Shown: in pieces, positions 1-6,655 of the stretch
Numbering within the stretch: position 1 is the stretch's first letter
Layout: each line of letters begins with the position of its first letter
Assembly (NCBI GenBank): GCA_012798935.1
Contig: JAAZMG010000124.1
Span: 1-8,241 of the forward strand
Origin: Tissierellia bacterium
GTDB lineage: Bacteria; Bacillota; Clostridia; Tissierellales; Tepidimicrobiaceae
Reading direction: 5' to 3'
DNA: 8,241 bases
The notes under the pieces: generated by a model
Databases searched by the model: none
Told to the model about the DNA's origin: nothing
Seen by the model: only the letters and a program-made list of their open reading frames with translations
Translations under genes and position numbers: made by a program

Positions 1-112
1 TGAAGAAGACAACTATAATTTTACATTAAATATCAATTTAAAGGATGTGAATATGGATGAAGAAGAGAAAGCTGTTGGAGAAGATGAAAATGAGGAAGTT
101 TACGAAGAATGA
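1..112 (+). CDS. pilN: PilN-like type IV pilus inner-membrane assembly protein (C-terminal fragment, 5' end outside window)
   Basis: An open frame enters from the left edge (first complete codon at position 2) and ends at TGA 110-112. The 36 visible residues begin with a stretch reading YNFTLNINLKDV, the alternating hydrophobic strand that typically closes the periplasmic or extracytoplasmic domain of PilN. A very acidic tail (DEEEKAVGEDENEEVYEE) follows. The identification rests on this short strand and on position, because pilN directly precedes pilO in type IV pilus operons. In that family PilN is a bitopic membrane protein that contacts PilM in the cytoplasm and pairs with PilO outside. 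The gene overlaps the next one by 56 bases in another frame, which suggests translational coupling. The start, membrane segment and most of the protein cannot be seen. Confidence 0.6.
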   Translation, partial: EEDNYNFTLNINLKDVNMDEEEKAVGEDENEEVYEE

Positions 113-1454
113 AAAAGTGCTTTTGACCTTATTAGGGATAATAATTATCTTCTGGGCAGCTTTTAGGTTTGTTATTACTCCTCAAGCGAGTAAATTACAA
201 ATTTTAATGGATAAAAGATACGAATATGAAGAAAAAATTTCCTATATGAACAATATATTAAAAGATGAAAAAAATATAGATGAAAAGTGGAATAGATTAT
301 ATAGGGAAAAAGATATGATAACAAATAAGTATTTCTCTAATTTGGATCAACCTGAAATTATCTATCTTTTAAATGAGATATTAGATAATGAAGAATTAGA
401 TGTTCTAGATATTAATTTCAATAGACCTTCTGAAGAACAAATAAATGACTTAATGGTTAAAACTATGAATATTACCATTCCTTATAGAAGTAGTTATGAG
501 GGACTTATTCAAACTATAAAAGGAGTGGATTTAAGTCCTAAAAAAATATTAATATCTGATTTAATTATGGATAAAGTTGAGGATAATCAATTAGCAGGTA
601 ATATATCTTTAAAGATATATAGTTTAGAGGGGATTGTAGAAACAGGGGAAGATTTTTCATACATAGATATTGTATCAGATAGTGATAAGTTTAATCCTTT
701 TAGACCATTTGATAATTATAAAGAAGTAGACGAGGGTTTAGTAGGTGATTCTATAGATAATGTTAATAGTATTAGTGGTGAAGTTTCTAGTTTAGATGAA
801 TATAATAAGGAAATTCTTGAGGACTTTGAAAGTGAAGGCTTATATTTTATGCCATCTAATCAGAATATTAAAGGTAGTGTGTCTAAATCAACTAATTCAA
901 AATCCAAAAAATATTCACTTAGGTTTGAATACAATATAGTAGCTTTAGCAGATGAAAATAGAGCTTATATTGATTTAACAGATAAGAATATAATGCTTAA
1001 ATATCCTCCCCTATCTATTGGCTTATGGGTATACTCTTATAATTATTCTCCTGCTACTTTAGGTATTAGACTTAAGGGACAAGCTGGAGAAAAAGTAGAT
1101 GTAGAATTAGCAAAGGGAATTAGTTGGGTAGGATGGGAGTATATTGAGATTAAGCCACCTGAAGATCTGTCCTTATATCCGTTGCAATTGGATAGGATAT
1201 ATTTAGAATTAAACTATAATAGGGATGATTATGGGGTTCTTTTGTTTGATAAATTAGAAGCTAATTATCCTAAAGATAATAATAAAACTAAGGAAAGGTT
1301 TACTTTTTACATTGTGGAAAAGGGAGATACTTTAGACAAAATAAGTATTAAAAATTATGGTACTACAAAAAAGAAAAATCTAATAGTAAAGTGCAACGAA
1401 ATAAATACCGATAAAGATATAAAGGAAGGGAAGATCTTGGTAATACCAAGATAG
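57..1454 (+). CDS. pilO: PilO-like pilus assembly protein with C-terminal jelly-roll and LysM domains
   Basis: 465 residues. A basic N-terminus (about 1-20) is followed by one membrane helix (21-40), so the rest should lie outside the membrane. A charged, probably coiled-coil stretch (43-90) leads into a PilO-like domain (about 93-195). PilO pairs with PilN in the inner-membrane alignment complex of type IV pilus and T2S machines. After an acidic linker with an FNPFRPF motif (212-218) comes a beta-rich module (about 256-404) with RAYIDL, SIGLWVY and SWVGWEYIEI motifs. It resembles the carbohydrate-binding-like jelly rolls attached to phosphodiester glycosidases. The C-terminus (418-464) is a LysM domain (YIVEKGDTLDKIS ... 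IKEGKILVIP), a peptidoglycan-binding fold. Ordinary PilO proteins are about 200 residues, so this is more than twice the usual length. The start at 57 is supported by AAAGGATGTG (40-49); in-frame ATGs at 84 and 90 are alternatives. The stop touches the next gene's ribosome binding site. LysM is secure and the PilO assignment is good; the jelly roll is inferred from pattern. Confidence 0.8.
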   Translation: MKKRKLLEKMKMRKFTKNEKVLLTLLGIIIIFWAAFRFVITPQASKLQILMDKRYEYEEKISYMNNILKDEKNIDEKWNRLYREKDMITNKYFSNLDQPEIIYLLNEILDNEELDVLDINFNRPSEEQINDLMVKTMNITIPYRSSYEGLIQTIKGVDLSPKKILISDLIMDKVEDNQLAGNISLKIYSLEGIVETGEDFSYIDIVSDSDKFNPFRPFDNYKEVDEGLVGDSIDNVNSISGEVSSLDEYNKEILEDFESEGLYFMPSNQNIKGSVSKSTNSKSKKYSLRFEYNIVALADENRAYIDLTDKNIMLKYPPLSIGLWVYSYNYSPATLGIRLKGQAGEKVDVELAKGISWVGWEYIEIKPPEDLSLYPLQLDRIYLELNYNRDDYGVLLFDKLEANYPKDNNKTKERFTFYIVEKGDTLDKISIKNYGTTKKKNLIVKCNEINTDKDIKEGKILVIPR

Positions 1455-1471
1455 TGGAAGGTGATATAGTT

Positions 1472-3241
1472 ATGAAGAAAAAAGGGAAACATTTATTTAT
1501 AATTTTGTTAATAATTAGTATTACAACTAATGTATATATAGTGTATGGAGAAAGCCTAAGAGATGAAGAAAGAAAAATTGAAGAAAATGCCTATGATTTA
1601 GGATATGATGATGGAGAAGATGAAGGACGAAAAAATAGAAAAGATGAAATAGATAAATCCTATCGTAGAGCTATGCCAAGTGAAAAGGAAATCATTAGAA
1701 GGTTTAAAAAAGAATATAGAAGTGATTACGACTCTTATTATGATGATGTAATTATTGAAAATTATAAAGATGGTTTTGAGGATGGATATAAAAGGGGATA
1801 TAAAAAAACAGATTCTGATTCTAAAGATACCTCTTATGAAGCAGGAGAAAAGGATGGAGAATATTTTGGTAAAATATTAGGGATTAATGATGGTACAAAT
1901 GATCAACATAATAACTATTCAAGTAATTACAAGCGAAATATGTATTCCGATTCTCATATTCGAAGGGAGTATTCATTGGATGCAGATGAAAATGAATATA
2001 GGGATGGCTTTATAGATGGATTTAAAAAAGCTTATGAAGAAAATTATAAGGAAGCTTTTAGAGCTACAAATCTTAATGAACATAGATGGTCTTATGAGGA
2101 AAGCTATAATCATGGTAAAGAAGCAGGGTTAAAAAGGGGAGAGGCAAATGCTACAAATGACTATTATTTAAAACTTAATAATAATTGGAAAAGACATGAA
2201 CCTACTCAGTTAGAAATAAAAAGAGAATATAATTTGACTTTAGAATCAGAAAGATATATAGAAGGATTTATTAGTGGTTTTAAGGAAGGACTATCTGAAG
2301 GATATACTATTACATTCCAAAAATTAAATAAGGAAGTAAGCCAAGCTAAGATTACCATAGAAGAAGTACCAATAGCTGGTGGAGAAATATTTAGTTTAGA
2401 TAAGATAATGTCTTTGAAGATCGGTAAGGGAATTTATTATAATCCTGTTATAGTAACAATAAATGTATTATCCGATAGCATTGGTTATTTGGATCAAAAT
2501 TTTATAAAAGCCTCTGATTATTATAGCGTAAATATTTTAAATAAATCCAATGAAACTAATAATAAGGAAAATATAGAAATAAAATTTGAATACTATGGAA
2601 AACAAGATGGGGGTATTTACAAACTAGTAAATGGCAAGTGGCTGTATCTACCTTCAACAATAGTAGATGGATTTATCAAAACAAAAGTAAAACCTAATTC
2701 TTTTAAAGATAAGGATAATATATATTGTGTATTAATAGATAAAAAAGCCTTATTGTTACAGGATATTAGGGGGCACTGGGCTAAAGATGAGATTACTACT
2801 TTTTTACGAAGGGCAATTGTTTCTGGTTATTCTGATAAGACTTTTAAACCAGATAAAAATATAACAAGGGGAGAATTTTTAACAATACTTAGCAAGGTTT
2901 ATGATTGGAAAATACCTAATGATACTAAAAACATTGTTGAATTTAAGGATTATAATATATTTAAATCCTATAAAGAGGTAATAAGTTACGCAATAAATAT
3001 GGGATATATTAATGGTTATTCAGATAAAACCTTTAAACCTCATAAAAATATTACCTATAAAGAGGTAGAGAATATAATGAAAAGAGTTACAAACACAAAA
3101 AACTTCTACTGGTATAATATTTCTTCAAAGATGCTATATGAAAAGGACTATAGAAGTAAAAGTTATAACAATATGAACAATAATATTACAAGAGCAGAAA
3201 CAGTCTATATGTTATATGTATTAAATGAATGGAAGTATTAA
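1472..3241 (+). CDS. Exported SLH-domain protein with three Tyr/Gly/Asp-rich repeats, embedded in the pilus operon
   Basis: 589 residues from ATG 1472, chosen because AAGGTGAT (1458-1465) sits at proper spacing; an in-frame GTG at 1454 would add six residues. Residues 1-26 form a signal peptide (MKKKGKHLF, hydrophobic core, then VYG before the likely cleavage site). Residues 41-112, 122-196 and 208-282 are three diverged copies of a roughly 75-residue unit. Each unit has a Y-x(2)-G-rich start, a basic (Y/W)-(R/K)-R patch, an I-(I/K)-R-(R/E)-(F/Y) patch and a closing Y-x-(D/E)-G-F-x-(D/S)-G-(F/Y) motif. A beta-type domain follows (about 295-425). Three SLH modules end the protein (about 429-480, 491-539, 545-589): the first has GYSDKTFKP...ITRGE, the second GYSDKTFKP...ITYKE, the third is worn but keeps ITRAE. 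SLH modules bind secondary cell-wall polymers, so the protein should be held on the cell surface. I recognise no named family for the repeats. Its place between pilO and the minor pilins suggests a role with the pilus; this is inference. Confidence 0.85.
   Translation: MKKKGKHLFIILLIISITTNVYIVYGESLRDEERKIEENAYDLGYDDGEDEGRKNRKDEIDKSYRRAMPSEKEIIRRFKKEYRSDYDSYYDDVIIENYKDGFEDGYKRGYKKTDSDSKDTSYEAGEKDGEYFGKILGINDGTNDQHNNYSSNYKRNMYSDSHIRREYSLDADENEYRDGFIDGFKKAYEENYKEAFRATNLNEHRWSYEESYNHGKEAGLKRGEANATNDYYLKLNNNWKRHEPTQLEIKREYNLTLESERYIEGFISGFKEGLSEGYTITFQKLNKEVSQAKITIEEVPIAGGEIFSLDKIMSLKIGKGIYYNPVIVTINVLSDSIGYLDQNFIKASDYYSVNILNKSNETNNKENIEIKFEYYGKQDGGIYKLVNGKWLYLPSTIVDGFIKTKVKPNSFKDKDNIYCVLIDKKALLLQDIRGHWAKDEITTFLRRAIVSGYSDKTFKPDKNITRGEFLTILSKVYDWKIPNDTKNIVEFKDYNIFKSYKEVISYAINMGYINGYSDKTFKPHKNITYKEVENIMKRVTNTKNFYWYNISSKMLYEKDYRSKSYNNMNNNITRAETVYMLYVLNEWKY
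1592..2317 (+). repeat. Three tandem protein-level repeats (about 75 codons each) in the SLH protein
   Basis: The copies lie at about 1592-1807, 1835-2059 and 2093-2317, with start-to-start distances of 243 and 258 bases. They align by anchor motifs rather than by DNA identity. The shared closing motif reads YKDGFEDGYKRGY, YRDGFIDGFKKAY and YIEGFISGFKEGL. The shared middle reads YRRAMPSEKEI, YKRNMYSDSHI and WKRHEPTQLEI. Glycines at four-residue spacing inside the Tyr/Gly stretches would put small residues on one face of a helix, favouring helix-helix packing. DNA divergence between copies suggests an old duplication, not recent slippage. Confidence 0.8.
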
Positions 3242-3253
3242 AGAGGTAAGGAT

Positions 3254-3697
3254 ATGAAAGGCAATAGAGGTTTCACCTTAATTGAGCTGATAATGATAAT
3301 TAGTGTTCTCTTAATAATATTGTGTATTCCAGCTTTAAAGGGAAATATTATATTAAATTATAGGGAAAGACAAGAGTTAAAAGAACTTAAAAATGATATA
3401 AATTATGCACGCAATAAAGCTATAGTGGAATCAACAAAGTATATAGTAGATATGAGACCTTATAGTAATTCCTATGTTATATATAAACAGGAGGGAATTA
3501 GAAAAATAGTTAAAAGGAAGGAACTTACAGATGGTATCAAAATTAACAAAACCAATATCAAAGGGAATGAGATTATATTCACCTACTCTGGAGCACCAGA
3601 GGTAGCAGGAACTATAGAGCTAGAAAACAGAAAGGGAAGGAAAATAGAGATTACTATAACACCAGCTACAGGTAAGGTAAATATCTATTTTTATTGA
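3254..3697 (+). CDS. Minor (pseudo)pilin, GspH/FimT type
   Basis: 147 residues with a class III prepilin signal: MKGNRG, cleavage by prepilin peptidase after Gly6, then FTLIEL with Glu at mature position 5. A hydrophobic helix follows (about 7-28). The globular part has the GspH/FimT layout: an ELKNDINYARNKAI helix (about 41-55), then beta strands ending in TITPATGKVNIYFY. Its length fits GspH/FimT proteins (about 140-170 residues). The ATG is preceded by AGAGGTAAGG (3242-3251). It is the first of four consecutive minor pilin genes, whose products are expected to form the priming complex at the fibre tip. The mature protein would sit in the cytoplasmic membrane before assembly. The exact sub-type (GspH versus a generic prepilin) comes from the N-helix pattern and the gene order. 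Confidence 0.85.
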   Translation: MKGNRGFTLIELIMIISVLLIILCIPALKGNIILNYRERQELKELKNDINYARNKAIVESTKYIVDMRPYSNSYVIYKQEGIRKIVKRKELTDGIKINKTNIKGNEIIFTYSGAPEVAGTIELENRKGRKIEITITPATGKVNIYFY

Positions 3698-3737
3698 TTA
3701 TTCATTATCTAAGCTTAATTGAAAGTAGGGAAGTAAA

Positions 3738-4196
3738 ATGGGAGAAAGAGGATTTCTTCTTATAGAAATATTGATGGGTTTATTTTTGTTAGGTTTAATA
3801 ACTGTTACTTGTTTGCCTATATTAAACACTGCTTCAAACAATCTTAGATTGACAAAAGACAAAATGGATATATTATTTATTGCAGAGTCTACTATTGAGC
3901 ATATAAAATCATTTGATTATAGCAGGACTAAAGAGGATGAATATCTACATGGAGTAAGGCTAACAGAATTAATTGATATATTAAGGGATGAAGATCCAGC
4001 AATTATAGAATTACCTTTAAATATAGGTGATAATAATTTTAAATATCTGTGTACTATATACAAAGAAAATGATAGTGAAAATTTGTGGAAAATCTGGGTA
4101 AAGGTTTTACCTTTTGAAGAGGGGAGAAGGATAAGCAATGTTGAGATTATGGCTTTTATGCCAATTCCCCAAGAAGATGAAAGTATGGAAGAATAG
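3738..4196 (+). CDS. Minor (pseudo)pilin, GspI/PilV type
   Basis: 152 residues. The leader is very short (MGERG), with cleavage after Gly5 and mature start FLLIEI carrying Glu5. A hydrophobic helix (about 6-29) is followed by an amphipathic helix with LFIAESTIEHIKSFDY (about 46-61), the pattern typical of PilV/GspI. The second half is beta-rich (NNFKYLCTIYKEND, LWKIWVKVLPFEEG). TAGGGAAG (3726-3733) provides the ribosome binding site. A 40-base gap with no visible signal separates it from the upstream pilin gene. Its 3' end overlaps the next prepilin gene by 20 bases if that gene starts at 4177. GspI is the usual nucleator that joins GspJ and GspK in the tip complex; assigning that role here rests on gene order. 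Confidence 0.82.
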   Translation: MGERGFLLIEILMGLFLLGLITVTCLPILNTASNNLRLTKDKMDILFIAESTIEHIKSFDYSRTKEDEYLHGVRLTELIDILRDEDPAIIELPLNIGDNNFKYLCTIYKENDSENLWKIWVKVLPFEEGRRISNVEIMAFMPIPQEDESMEE

Positions 4197-4755
4197 GAAG
4201 TATTTCCAAGGATTTACACTAATAGAACTATTATTTGCTTTAGCCATAGGTTCTATAATAGTTATATGTCTTTATACTATACTTAATTTTACAATAAATG
4301 CTTATAAATTTACGGATACACAGGATGAAATTTTATTAAATGGACGATATGCTATAGAGTATATCAAAAGGGAGATAAGATCAGCGGAAAAAATTATGGA
4401 TATAAACTTGGATATATTTAGTGAAATAGTTGAAGACTATGGGGACAATATTGGCTTTGTTATTATGAGATATAATCCAGATTCAAATAGTATTGATAAA
4501 TATAACTATTCTACATATTATTTAAAAAATAATAAAATTTATAGACTTGCAGTTAATAGAGCCATAGAAGAATATCCTAAAGGTGCATCTTTTGGAGGAC
4601 ATAATCAAATAGCTGAATCTGTAATATCTATAGAAGGTACAGGTGCTGATTTTGAAGCTGGTTTAATAGATTTATCTTTTATATTAAAAGGGGAGCAAGG
4701 TAGAGATATAAATTTTAGGACGAGGTTAAATATTAGATGTCCTGTTGTTTATTGA
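4177..4755 (+). CDS. Minor (pseudo)pilin, GspJ/PilW type
   Basis: 192 residues from ATG 4177, giving a 12-residue basic leader (MKVWKNRKYFQG) and mature start FTLIEL with Glu5. The frame is open back to an ATG at 4138, but that would give an unusually long leader, so 4177 is preferred although only a weak AAGAAG precedes it. The 20-base overlap with the previous gene suggests initiation by translational coupling. A long hydrophobic helix (about 13-35) is followed by a PilW/GspJ-like segment, DEILLNGRYAIEYIKREIRSA (about 50-70), then a beta-rich body. That body includes NKIYRLAV and a final strand set SFILKGEQGRDINFRTRLNIRC, a typical PilW ending. GspJ-type pilins bind GspI and GspK at the fibre tip. 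Confidence 0.85.
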   Translation: MKVWKNRKYFQGFTLIELLFALAIGSIIVICLYTILNFTINAYKFTDTQDEILLNGRYAIEYIKREIRSAEKIMDINLDIFSEIVEDYGDNIGFVIMRYNPDSNSIDKYNYSTYYLKNNKIYRLAVNRAIEEYPKGASFGGHNQIAESVISIEGTGADFEAGLIDLSFILKGEQGRDINFRTRLNIRCPVVY

Positions 4756-4772
4756 AATATGAGGTGCAAATA

Positions 4773-5807
4773 ATGCTTAAAAATCAAGGATTTATTTCAG
4801 TAATCTCTTTATTAATTATGAGCATTATATTGATTTCTGCTTTATCTTTAAGTTATATATCTAATTTAGAGTATTTAATTCTTAATTCAAGCAAAAACAA
4901 TATTCAAGCCTTTTATGCAGCTGAAAGTAAAATATATATGGTTCTAAATAAAGAAAAGCCTTATTATGATCAATTATTATCCAGGATAGAACGGTATATA
5001 AAGCTAGGAAGGTCAGGTAAACCCTATGATTATGAAATAATTATAGATGATGAAGACTTAATAGAAGGAGATAGAATAGATAAGGTAAAGTTACGATTTT
5101 TTATAGAAAACAATAGGAAAATTCTTGAATTGGAATCTTCTAGTTCATATGGTAAAATAGCTAAAAAATTAATAGCTAAGATAACTATATTAAATGATTT
5201 TTTCGAAAAGGGACTTCCTATAGTTTCAGAGAATAGGATTAGCTGTGATAGAATAGAAGAATATACGGCATATATGGATAAGATACAAAGAGAAATTAAA
5301 CTTCCAGACCAATACAATGATATAATAGGAATCGATGCTTCTAATTATGATAGCATAAAAATAATTAAAGATTTAGATGGAAGAACCAATATTGAATTTT
5401 TCAGAAATAATATTGAAAATCCTATAAGAAAACAAATTTTAAATGATGAATATGTTTTTTTAATAGCTAAAAAGAATAATTTAAATCCTATTACCGTTTC
5501 TGTTTTATCGGAAAATGACTCAGATGAAGTGGATCTAAAGGGAGTCTTTTATATAGAGGGAAATTTTGAAATTCATAGCAACAGTGTAATTAATGGTATC
5601 TTAATTATTAACAAGGGTAGTCTTATTGTAAAGCCATCAATGGAGTTTAAAGTAGAAGGGATAGTGTTATTAAAAGACTATATAGGCGAAGAAATTGAGA
5701 ATAATGATAATATTAAAATAAATTATAATGGGAAGTTGATGGAGAAATGTGGAATATACTTACCCGGATTTATTAAACTTAAAATACAGGTAATAAAAAG
5801 TAGTTAA
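4773..5807 (+). CDS. Large tip-type minor pilin, PilX/GspK-like, lacking Glu5
   Basis: 344 residues from ATG 4773, chosen because GAGGTG (4761-4766) lies seven bases upstream; the frame is open to 4737. The leader MLKNQG ends in Gly6. The mature protein starts FISVIS, so position 5 is Ile where the other three pilins have Glu. A hydrophobic helix (7-30) leads to NIQAFYAAESKI (43-54), the PilX/GspK-like AFYAAES signature. The C-terminal third (about 255-330) has short hydrophobic strands alternating with turns (GVFYIEGNFEIHSNS, GILIINKGSLIVKPS, VEGIVLLKDYIGEE), suggesting a beta-solenoid-like fold. GspK is the one T2S pseudopilin known to lack Glu5, and it is also the largest. This protein matches on both points and on gene position, so it probably caps the fibre. 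The C-terminal fold is inferred from pattern only. Confidence 0.75.
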   Translation: MLKNQGFISVISLLIMSIILISALSLSYISNLEYLILNSSKNNIQAFYAAESKIYMVLNKEKPYYDQLLSRIERYIKLGRSGKPYDYEIIIDDEDLIEGDRIDKVKLRFFIENNRKILELESSSSYGKIAKKLIAKITILNDFFEKGLPIVSENRISCDRIEEYTAYMDKIQREIKLPDQYNDIIGIDASNYDSIKIIKDLDGRTNIEFFRNNIENPIRKQILNDEYVFLIAKKNNLNPITVSVLSENDSDEVDLKGVFYIEGNFEIHSNSVINGILIINKGSLIVKPSMEFKVEGIVLLKDYIGEEIENNDNIKINYNGKLMEKCGIYLPGFIKLKIQVIKSS

Positions 5808-5829
5808 TATAATAAGAGGTGATATAGAT

Positions 5830-6096
5830 ATGAAATTGCATAATTTAATGGAAGATGAAGTAATTCGTATAATTGATGAGTTTTTGAAAGATAGAGAGGA
5901 TATATGTACTTGTGATAAATGTAAATTAGATATTGCAGCAATAGCTTTAAATAATTTAAAACCTAAATATGTAGTTACAGAAAAAGGTAGTCTATTTGCA
6001 AAAGTAGACATACTAGATTATCAGTTTGATGTAGATTTAATAAAAGAGGTTACAAAGGCTGCTAAGATAGTGGGGAATGAACCTCAGCATGAATAA
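5830..6096 (+). CDS. comFB: ComFB-family late competence / cyclic-dinucleotide receptor protein
   Basis: 88 residues. The family core is clear: NLMEDEVIRIIDEFL (5-19), a cysteine cluster CTCDKC (26-31) running into KLDIAAIALNNLKPKYVVTEKG (32-53), and a closing helix ending NEPQH. The three cysteines at 26, 28 and 31 could bind metal. ComFB was named from the B. subtilis comF operon, but its direct role in DNA uptake is weak. Cyanobacterial ComFB/CdgR homologues, and from my recollection the B. subtilis protein, have been reported as c-di-GMP or c-di-AMP receptors affecting competence or motility. AGAGGTGAT (5815-5823) is a good ribosome binding site. The gene lies 22 bases after the last pilin gene with no terminator between them, so it is probably co-transcribed and may couple pilus function to second-messenger level. 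Ligand binding here is inference. Confidence 0.85.
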   Translation: MKLHNLMEDEVIRIIDEFLKDREDICTCDKCKLDIAAIALNNLKPKYVVTEKGSLFAKVDILDYQFDVDLIKEVTKAAKIVGNEPQHE

Positions 6097-6622
6097 AAAA
6101 GGCATTTCTAAAAACATTGTATTGATAGGTATGAGTGGTTCAGGCAAAACCGTTGTTGGAAGATTTTTATCCCAAAAATTAAATATGAAACTTAAGGATA
6201 CTGATGATATAATAGTACTTAATAGTAAAAAGACTATTCCATATATATTTAATGAATATGGTGAGAAATATTTTAGAGATTTAGAAAGTAAAGTTATAGA
6301 TGATTTATCATCGAAAACAGGGTTAATTATTTCCACTGGGGGAGGAGTGATTTTAAATAAAGATAATATTTATTTATTGAAGAAAAAAGGGATCTTGTTT
6401 TTTTTAAGGGCTAATATAGACACCTTAGTTAAAAATATAGAATTATCTTTTCAAACCCATAGACCTCTTTTAGATAACAACAGAGAGCTTGAGGATAACA
6501 TTAGGAATATATATAAAAAAAGAGAAAAACTTTATACTTCAGGGGCAGACTATATAGTTAAGGTAGATAATAAATCAGTTGAGGAAATAGGAGAAGAAAT
6601 TATTTATATTTTAAATAAATAA
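6089..6622 (+). CDS. aroK: Shikimate kinase
   Basis: 177 residues from ATG 6089. The enzyme phosphorylates shikimate with ATP in the cytoplasm, the fifth step of the chorismate pathway. From that start, Walker A GMSGSGKT is at 14-21, the shikimate/Mg site DTDD at 37-40, FRDLE at 62-66, the substrate-binding TGGG at 83-86, the lid HRPLL at 124-128 and a KKRE-LY segment near 145. Every hallmark residue is present and the length is normal (about 170). The start is uncertain: ATG 6077 adds MNLS but has a GGGG only one base upstream, while for ATG 6089 the same GGGG is 13 bases away. Both overlap the comFB stop (6094-6096), so coupled initiation is likely. aroK beside pilus genes recalls pilMNOPQ-aroKB of Proteobacteria. 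Confidence 0.93.
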   Translation: MNKKGISKNIVLIGMSGSGKTVVGRFLSQKLNMKLKDTDDIIVLNSKKTIPYIFNEYGEKYFRDLESKVIDDLSSKTGLIISTGGGVILNKDNIYLLKKKGILFFLRANIDTLVKNIELSFQTHRPLLDNNRELEDNIRNIYKKREKLYTSGADYIVKVDNKSVEEIGEEIIYILNK

Positions 6623-6626
6623 ACCC

Positions 6627-6655
6627 TTGTGGTTATTTTTATGGATTGATATAAT
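6627..6655 (+). promoter_or_regulatory. Candidate sigma-A extended -10 promoter for aroQ-efp
   Basis: TATAAT at 6650-6655 is a perfect -10 hexamer. It is preceded by TG at 6647-6648 (extended -10 form TGnTATAAT). TTGTGG at 6627-6632 is a partial -35 box, with a spacer of exactly 17 bases. Transcription would begin near 6662, leaving a short leader that keeps the aroQ ribosome binding site (AGGTGAG, 6670-6676). It lies in the only sizeable gap (60 bases) before aroQ. Chance matches are common in DNA this A/T-rich, but the combination of box, TG and spacing is better than background. Confidence 0.5.

Noticed and set aside
1454..1471. GTG start for the SLH protein at 1454
   Set aside because: It would put six extra residues before an already typical signal peptide; ATG 1472 has the properly spaced AAGGTGAT.
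4138..4176. ATG 4138 as start of the GspJ/PilW-like gene
   Set aside because: It gives a 25-residue leader containing hydrophobic residues, unlike prepilin leaders, and has no ribosome binding site; 4177 gives a normal basic 12-residue leader.
57..5807. Pilus proteins as likely EF-P targets through polyproline
   Set aside because: No run of three prolines occurs in the pilus proteins here (only PP pairs in the PilO-like protein), so the efp linkage gives no evidence of that kind.
3917..6336. Minus-strand open frames opposite the minor pilins, comFB and aroK (3917-4138, 5030-5317, 5760-6011, 6037-6336)
   Set aside because: They are short, lie fully opposite well-supported genes, straddle gene boundaries and resemble no family.
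6622..6640. AACC-CTTGT-GGTT followed by ATTTTTA as a terminator after aroK
   Set aside because: Only a four-base stem with a short T run, and it overlaps the better-supported -35 element of the aroQ promoter.
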